From Oscillospiraceae bacterium (GTDB lineage Bacteria; Bacillota; Clostridia; Oscillospirales; Ruminococcaceae), in contig JAEEIA010000013.1 of assembly GCA_016281125.1 (NCBI GenBank), positions 1 to 64,000 of the forward strand: DNA of 64,000 nt, written 5' to 3'. Below, piece by piece: positions 58,014 through 64,000 of the stretch; within the stretch, counting starts at the first letter, position 1; every line of letters begins with the position of its first letter. The notes under the pieces were generated by a model, which was not told the DNA's origin, did no database searches, and worked only from the letters and a program-made list of their open reading frames with translations. A program made the translations under genes and the position numbers.

Positions 58014-59006
58014 TTATTTCACATCCCACGAGCGCGGGATAAAGAGCTTTTCGTAGTCGTTGATCGCGTAATCGTCGCTCATGCCCGAGATGTAATCGCA
58101 GACGGCACGCGCGACCGAATCCCGTTCCGCGATGAGGCGGTAGACAGCGGGCATCTCCTCCGGATGCGCCTCGTAGTGCGCATACAGGCGGCGGATCAGC
58201 TCCTGCGCCTTGTGATCCTCCGTTTTGGCCGCGGAGCCGGAATACACATTCTGATACAGGAACCGGTGCAGCGCGTCATGCGCCTGCCGGATATCGGGCA
58301 TCATGTCCATGTCGTCGTCACCGTGTTCGATGACCGAGGTGATCATCGTCGTGATGCGCGAGGATTTGGAATGCCCGAGAATTTCGGTGCAGTCTGCGGG
58401 CAGGTCGCTCTCTTTCAGGATGCCGCCGCGGATGGCATCGTCGATGTCGTGGTTGATGTATGCGATGCGGTCGGCCAGCCGGACGAGATTGCCCTCTCTG
58501 GTGGCTGCGGTCATATTCGTATGGCAGAGGATGCCGTCGCGCACCTGTCTGGTGAGGTTCAGCCCCTTGCCGCCCTTTTCGATGCACTCGACCACGCGGA
58601 CGCTCTGCTCGTAATGGCGGTAGCCGCCCGGGGTGATGTCGTGGAGCGCCGCTTCGCCGGCGTGTCCGAACGGGGAATGCCCGAGGTCATGCCCCAGCGC
58701 AATCGCTTCGGTGAGATCCTCGTTCATGCGGAGCGCTCTTGCCATGGTTCTTGCGATCTGCGCGACCTCCAGCGTATGCGTCAGGCGCGTGCGGTAATGA
58801 TCGCCGATCGGGGACAAAAAGACCTGCGTCTTGCGCTTTAACCGCCGGAACGATGCGGAATGCAGGATGCGGTCGCGGTCCCGCTGAAATTCGGTGCGCA
58901 GCGGGCAGAACGGCTCCGGCACATCGCGGACGGCTTCTGCGGCATGGCAGGCATTTTTGCAGAGCATGGCTTCTTCAAAGACTTCGGTCTGTTCACGGAC
59001 TGTCAT
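58014..59006 (-). CDS. dgt: Deoxyguanosinetriphosphate triphosphohydrolase-like protein
   Basis: DRDRILHSASFRRLKRKTQVFLSPIGDHYRTRLTHTLEVAQIARTMARAL...IALGHDLGHSPFGHAGE. Confidence 0.93.
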   Translation of the reverse strand: MTVREQTEVFEEAMLCKNACHAAEAVRDVPEPFCPLRTEFQRDRDRILHSASFRRLKRKTQVFLSPIGDHYRTRLTHTLEVAQIARTMARALRMNEDLTEAIALGHDLGHSPFGHAGEAALHDITPGGYRHYEQSVRVVECIEKGGKGLNLTRQVRDGILCHTNMTAATREGNLVRLADRIAYINHDIDDAIRGGILKESDLPADCTEILGHSKSSRITTMITSVIEHGDDDMDMMPDIRQAHDALHRFLYQNVYSGSAAKTEDHKAQELIRRLYAHYEAHPEEMPAVYRLIAERDSVARAVCDYISGMSDDYAINDYEKLFIPRSWDVK

Positions 59007-59240
59007 AGGATCACTCCTTCCGGCAGAGCTGTTTCTTCTTCTGTTTATATATACAGGAAAAAGGCTGTGAAATCCTCTGTTTCGCCGTGAATTTTCATAA
59101 AATTCAGAATTTTTTACATTCGTGAAGCGGTGCCGGAACTCTGTTTTATGCAAAATCACGGTGCCGCATAGAAATGAAAGATCCGGCTGCTGACATTGCA
59201 GTCATGCAGCCGGAATGATTTCATGAATAGCACGCGAAGA

Positions 59241-59792
59241 TTATTTTGAGAACAGGTCGATCAGCCACTGGAGACCGCCGTACCAGAGGAGGCACATGAT
59301 AATCGTTGCGAGGATCAGTCCGAGGAGAATCGCCGGAACGGATTTCTTACGGGACACATGCAGCAGCGAGGCGATCAGGGAGCCTGTCCATGCGCCGGTG
59401 CCGGGCAGCGGGATGCCGACGAACAGCAGCAGTCCCACAAATTCGACCTTGCGGATTTTATCCGCCTTTTTACCGGTGCCGCGCGCTTTCAGCCAGAGCG
59501 CCAGCTTGCGCATCCAGCCGATTTTGCAGCCTTCCATCCAGTTGAGGATTTTTTCGATGAACAGCAGAATGAACGGGATCGGCAGGATGTTGCCGAGGAT
59601 GCAGAAGCCGACGGCCTCCCACATCGGGATATTCAGAATGGACGCCGCAAGCAGGCCGCCGCGGAGCTCCAGCAGCGGAATCATCGAGATCACGAACGGG
59701 ATCAGGATCGGCGGCAGTCCGCCGAGCAGGGACGTCATTTTTTCGGCGAGCCGTTCGGCACCGCCGGATAACAGAAATGCAGAGAGCATCAT
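59241..59792 (-). CDS. Small multidrug export-like membrane protein (COG2426 type)
   Basis: IPLLELRGGLLAASILNIPMWEA..., LLLFVGIPLPGTGAWTGSLIASLL. Confidence 0.8.
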   Translation of the reverse strand: MMLSAFLLSGGAERLAEKMTSLLGGLPPILIPFVISMIPLLELRGGLLAASILNIPMWEAVGFCILGNILPIPFILLFIEKILNWMEGCKIGWMRKLALWLKARGTGKKADKIRKVEFVGLLLFVGIPLPGTGAWTGSLIASLLHVSRKKSVPAILLGLILATIIMCLLWYGGLQWLIDLFSK

Positions 59793-60125
59793 GATGCAGC
59801 TTCCTCCGTATGTCAGCCGCGGAATCTGCGGCGGATTCTTTCGTGTTTGGCGCTGTCCCGCCGGATGCGGGGACACATGTGATATTATCCCATAAAACGG
59901 CCGCGGCGTCAAGTATTTTGCGGAAAATTACCGCTTTTGCACAAATTTCCCGTATCCTGCCGCTGAAATCGTCGATTATCTCTAAAAAGATGTACAGTGC
60001 TCGCAGATTCCTCGATGAACTGCATAAATCAGCCGCACGGCTCTTTTCTTTTTTTGCAATTTGTGATAAAATAGGACTGTCAGTTGTGTACATCCGATGC
60101 ACAACGGGAAAGGAACGGAAAACGT

Positions 60126-61064
60126 ATGGGATTTTCAGTTACAGAGCTGTATAAAAAGTACGGCGACAAGGTTGTCGTGGATCACCTCAGCTTCCGCATG
60201 GATGAGCCGGGCGTGTACGCGCTGCTCGGCACGAACGGCGCAGGCAAAACGACTTCGATCCGCATGATTCTCAACATGCTGGCGAAGGACGGCGGCACCG
60301 TGGAATGGAACGGCGGCCCGCTGACGCTCCGCACCTGCAATGTCGGGTATCTGGCGGAGGAGCGCGGTCTGTATCCGAAAAACACGCTGATGGATCAGCT
60401 GATGTATTTTGCGGCGCTGCGCGGCGTATCGAAGGACGAGGCGAAAAAGCGCATCGCATACTGGGCAAAGCGCCTGGAGGCGGAGGAGTACCTCTATCCG
60501 AAGCAGGAGGGCAGAAAGCCCGTCAAGCCGAAGAAGGCCGATCAGCTTTCCAAGGGCAATCAGCAGAAGATTCAGCTGATGATGGCGCTGCTGAGCGACC
60601 CGGAGCTGCTCATCCTCGACGAGCCGCTTTCCGGTCTGGATCCGGTCAACACGGATCTGTTCAAGAGCATTATTCATGAGGAGATCGACAAGGGCAAGTA
60701 CCTGATCATGTCCAGCCACCAGATGGCGACCATCGAGGAATTCTGCACCGATCTGACGATTCTCAACCGCAGCAAGACCGTTTTGCAGGGCAATCTGGCC
60801 GAGATCAAAAAGAGCTACGGCCGGATCAATCTGTTCGTCAAGGCGGAGCAGGATCTGAAAGCGCTGATCGAGGCGGCGGGCGTCACGATTCTGACGAGCG
60901 TCGGCTTCTCCTATCAGTGCAGAGTGACCGGCGAGGCACAGGCGAACGAGCTGCTGAAAACGCTGGTTGCACAGGGCATCACGCTGATTGCCTTTGAGCT
61001 GCGCGAGCCGAGCCTGCATGAGATCTTTGTGGAAAAGGTGGGCGAAGTGCATGAAGAATCCTGA
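60126..61064 (+). CDS. ABC transporter ATP-binding protein (NatA-like)
   Basis: LLGTNGAGKTTSIRMI Walker A, LSKGNQQKIQLMMAL signature, LLILDEPLSGLDPVN. Confidence 0.93.
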   Translation: MGFSVTELYKKYGDKVVVDHLSFRMDEPGVYALLGTNGAGKTTSIRMILNMLAKDGGTVEWNGGPLTLRTCNVGYLAEERGLYPKNTLMDQLMYFAALRGVSKDEAKKRIAYWAKRLEAEEYLYPKQEGRKPVKPKKADQLSKGNQQKIQLMMALLSDPELLILDEPLSGLDPVNTDLFKSIIHEEIDKGKYLIMSSHQMATIEEFCTDLTILNRSKTVLQGNLAEIKKSYGRINLFVKAEQDLKALIEAAGVTILTSVGFSYQCRVTGEAQANELLKTLVAQGITLIAFELREPSLHEIFVEKVGEVHEES

Positions 61065-62475
61065 ACTGCGCGGGATCGGAACGGTCTTTCGCTACACGGT
61101 GCAGCAGCACTATAAAACGCGCTCGGTCATTATTTTTCTTGTGATTCTGTTTCTGCTTGCTGTCGCGTCCATGCCGGTGATGCTGCTGCTCTCCGGCCGC
61201 CAGAAGGAGGTCACGGAAACGCAGATCGCATCGGTGTATCTGCGCAATGAAACCGGCTATGCGTTCAATCCGGACGCCGTACACGCGGATGCGCGTTATG
61301 CGGGCGTCACGATAATAGAAACGGCTGAGGATGACGAAGCACTCACGCAGCGCGTGATGAACGAGGAAACAGCGGCCGCGGCAGTGCTGTCAACCGGCAC
61401 GGACAAGGCATCGGTGTTCCGCAGCGCGGCCGCAGCGAACAAGAACACAGCCGCTTCTGTCGGAGAACAGAAGCAGTTTACGATCCGGACGTATTACGGC
61501 GAGGACGGCAGCGTGACCGGCGCGGATGCCGAAACGCTTAACCGTGTACTGGAGGAGGCACTGCATCAGTCGCTGCTGGAATCTCTGGACATTACGGAGG
61601 AACAGGAGATCACCGTAAACAGCGCGGCGGTCGCACAGGTCGCAAAGGTTTCGGAGTATCAGAGCGGGACGGAGGAATCCAATCTGGATACGCATGCCGC
61701 CGTCAATATGGCCTATTCCTATCTGTTGCTGATTCTCTGCGCCATGTCAATCGGTTATGTCACGCAGTCCTGCATGGAGGAAAAGGTTTCCAAGCTGGTT
61801 GAATCGCTGATGGTCAGCGTTTCTCCGGTTGCACTGCTGGCGGGCAAGCTGCTGGCTGTCGCCATGTTTATCTTTCTGGGGTTCGGCCTGGTCGGCGCCG
61901 GATTATGCATCTCCTATCAGATCGCAGGGCATCTCGGGGGCTTCTCGTTCCTGAAGCCGCTGCTGGAGGAGATCATGCCCTTCCGCCTGACGGCGCTGCA
62001 CTTCTCCGGCAGTACGGTTGTGCTGCTGGTGATATGCATGCTGCTGGCCTTTGCAATCAGCATGGGCCTGAGCGGCATTTCCGGCTCCTGCGTTTCCAAG
62101 ACGGAGGATATGCAGTCCGCGAGCTTTCTGAACATGTTTTTCCTGATGGGCGGTTATCTGGGCGGCGTGTTTGCGCCGCTGGCCGAGAGTGATGCCGTCA
62201 ACCTGTTTTGCTCGCTGTTCCCGGTCACGTCGCCGTTCTGTGCGTTCCCGAATTACACCTGCGGCAAGATCGGTCTGCCGGTCTTTCTGCTTGCGCTGGT
62301 CATTCAGGCCGCGACAGCTGTGCTGCTTGTGCGTATGGCGGGCAGGGTGTATAAGATGATGCTGCTGTACCGCGGCAGCGTTCCGAAGCCCGCACAGATC
62401 CTGCGGATGCTGAAGGAGGAACGCGCCGCCGCGAAGGCTGCTGCCGGAAAGGAGGCTCCGTATGGAAAACAATAA
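61051..62475 (+). CDS. ABC-2 type transporter permease (NatB-like)
   Basis: N-terminal TM, extracellular loop, C-terminal TMs with MEEKVSKLVESLMVSVSPVALLAGKLLAV; overlaps upstream gene. Confidence 0.88.
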   Translation: MKNPELRGIGTVFRYTVQQHYKTRSVIIFLVILFLLAVASMPVMLLLSGRQKEVTETQIASVYLRNETGYAFNPDAVHADARYAGVTIIETAEDDEALTQRVMNEETAAAAVLSTGTDKASVFRSAAAANKNTAASVGEQKQFTIRTYYGEDGSVTGADAETLNRVLEEALHQSLLESLDITEEQEITVNSAAVAQVAKVSEYQSGTEESNLDTHAAVNMAYSYLLLILCAMSIGYVTQSCMEEKVSKLVESLMVSVSPVALLAGKLLAVAMFIFLGFGLVGAGLCISYQIAGHLGGFSFLKPLLEEIMPFRLTALHFSGSTVVLLVICMLLAFAISMGLSGISGSCVSKTEDMQSASFLNMFFLMGGYLGGVFAPLAESDAVNLFCSLFPVTSPFCAFPNYTCGKIGLPVFLLALVIQAATAVLLVRMAGRVYKMMLLYRGSVPKPAQILRMLKEERAAAKAAAGKEAPYGKQ

Positions 62476-63898
62476 TCATACAATGCATGCAAATCCGTTT
62501 GCGGGCACCGGCAAGGTCTTTTCGTACAGCTTCCGGCAGATGCTGAAATCCAAGGGCTGGCTGATCACGACGCTTCTGATGGCGGGGATTCTGCTGATCG
62601 GCGTGCCGCTGGTGACATTCTGCGTCACGAAGCTCGCGTCAAAAGAGGAAACCGAAGTAGATGAGAGCGCCGTCAGCACGGTGTATATTGCGGATGAAAC
62701 CACCGGAAAGGCAGACTATAATGTACTGAAGGATACCGGCGATTATACGGATGTGGAATACATCCCGTGCGATTCCATGGATGCGGCGGTTGAAGCCGCA
62801 GCGGACGATGCCGGCGCGGTCATCCTGCGGGTGACGAAGCCGGAGGACGTCTATGCGCTGACCGTCTATCTGACGGAGGATACGGAGGTATCCCGCAGCA
62901 AGGCGAGCAGCTTTGCGTCCTTTGCGGAGAGCAATTTCTCTGCGCTGCTGATGCAGAAGGCAAACCTGACGGCGGAGGAAACCGCACTGCTCTCTATGAA
63001 AGTGCGCTCCGAAACGACAGCCGTTTCCCCGGATGCGGAAGAAAAGGATGCGGATGACAGCCTTGTCAAGCAGATTCTTGAAACATTCATCCCGTTCATG
63101 ACGGTAATGATGGTCTATATGATGGTCATTCTGTACGGCCAGGCGATGGCGAACAGCGTCATGCTGGAAAAGACGTCCAAGCTCATGGAAACGATTCTGA
63201 CGGCGGTGCATCCGGTCGCGCTGATGACCGGCAAGCTGCTCGCAACGGCCTGCGCAGCGGTGTTCCAGATCGGCATCTGGATGGTTGCGGCGGTCGGCGG
63301 CATGATCGGTTCGGTCATTGCGGCACTGCCGATGATAATGAAAAGCATGAACGAGGGCGCTGCGGCTGCCGTGAATATGCCGGATGCGGATAAAATGGCG
63401 GCGGTCACGGAAATGCTGGGCGGCAGCTTCCCGGCGATTTCGGTTTCCGGCATTTTCCTGACGCTTGTTGTGATGGCGCTCGGCTTTCTGCTGTATCTGG
63501 CTGTTGCAACCGTTTCCGGCGCAATGGCCTCCAAGCAGGAGGACATGGGAAAGACGCTCACCGTTTTTGTGCTGACGCTGCTCATCAGCCTGATGCTCTG
63601 CTTTAACCCGGAGATCAACGAGGTCAGCGAATCGTTCAGCCTGGTTTCCGACGCGAAATGGCTGCGCTTCTTCCCGTTCACAGGAATGCTGGTGCTCCCG
63701 GCAGACCTGATCTTCGGAAAGCTCGCGGGCTGGGAGATTGCACTGGCGCTGCTGTCCTTTGTCGCGGCCGTGCTGCTGCTGGTCTGGCTGGCCGCAGCGG
63801 TCTACAAGCTGCTGGTGCTCTACCGCGGCAATCCGCCGAAGCTCCGCCAGCTGATCGGAATGCTCCGCCCGAAGAAGGACGGAAAGAGCGGCTCATGA
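62462..63898 (+). CDS. ABC-2 type transporter permease, paralogue of preceding gene
   Basis: VMLEKTSKLMETILTAVHPVALMTGKLLATA; same architecture as 61051-62475; overlaps it by 14 nt. Confidence 0.88.
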   Translation: MENNNHTMHANPFAGTGKVFSYSFRQMLKSKGWLITTLLMAGILLIGVPLVTFCVTKLASKEETEVDESAVSTVYIADETTGKADYNVLKDTGDYTDVEYIPCDSMDAAVEAAADDAGAVILRVTKPEDVYALTVYLTEDTEVSRSKASSFASFAESNFSALLMQKANLTAEETALLSMKVRSETTAVSPDAEEKDADDSLVKQILETFIPFMTVMMVYMMVILYGQAMANSVMLEKTSKLMETILTAVHPVALMTGKLLATACAAVFQIGIWMVAAVGGMIGSVIAALPMIMKSMNEGAAAAVNMPDADKMAAVTEMLGGSFPAISVSGIFLTLVVMALGFLLYLAVATVSGAMASKQEDMGKTLTVFVLTLLISLMLCFNPEINEVSESFSLVSDAKWLRFFPFTGMLVLPADLIFGKLAGWEIALALLSFVAAVLLLVWLAAAVYKLLVLYRGNPPKLRQLIGMLRPKKDGKSGS

Positions 63899-63935
63899 CG
63901 GGCATCGTGATATTGTACAAAAAATAACGTGCAGT

Positions 63936-63979
63936 CCGCCGGAAATTCTTTATGGGAATCTCCGGCGGATTTCTTGTCA
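63936..63979 (+). terminator. Terminator of ABC exporter operon
   Basis: TCCGCCGGA...TCCGGCGGA followed by TTTCTT. Confidence 0.7.
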
Positions 63980-64000
63980 AACGGCGGAAAATATGATATA

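Overview
The window (~64 kb, moderately high GC, dense coding on both strands) looks like chromosome of an anaerobic Firmicute of Ruminococcus/Oscillospiraceae type. This is an inference from type I dockerin modules, the T-box, and the dgt-dnaG-rpoD operon. The content is mostly chromosomal: gapA (partial), a prepilin-like protein, patatin, tRNA-Trp, a dockerin-enzyme island, a PhoB/PhoR-like pair plus a Na/Pi cotransporter, an envelope-modification cluster (polysaccharide deacetylase / MBOAT / DHHW / ACP), an AraC regulator, a ComEA-like protein, a sugar ABC importer, dpaB, an OAH-sulfhydrylase, Sir2, SUKH, addAB, an ECF sigma factor with a membrane partner, rubrerythrin, T-box-aspS, two tandem rpoD genes with dnaG and dgt, and a NatAB-like ABC exporter. 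No CRISPR array, transposase, integrase or rRNA was found. The observations most worth follow-up are: (1) dipicolinate synthase A (dpaA) appears broken into two remnants ~6 kb apart, with a comEA/ABC-transporter segment between them and dpaB apparently intact; (2) an interspersed ~200-bp MITE-like palindromic repeat family (two near-complete copies and two partial ones) lies immediately after gene ends; (3) two divergent tandem housekeeping sigma factors; (4) an MBOAT-DHHW-ACP acylation module; (5) four 11-bp-phased TTTAAC repeats before nptA, resembling a Pho box; (6) a 209-bp duplication flanking a dockerin enzyme; (7) a Cys-containing 25-codon leader ORF before the OAH-sulfhydrylase. No tools were run. 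Family names come from motif recognition, and coordinates come from the ORF track and reading the sequence.
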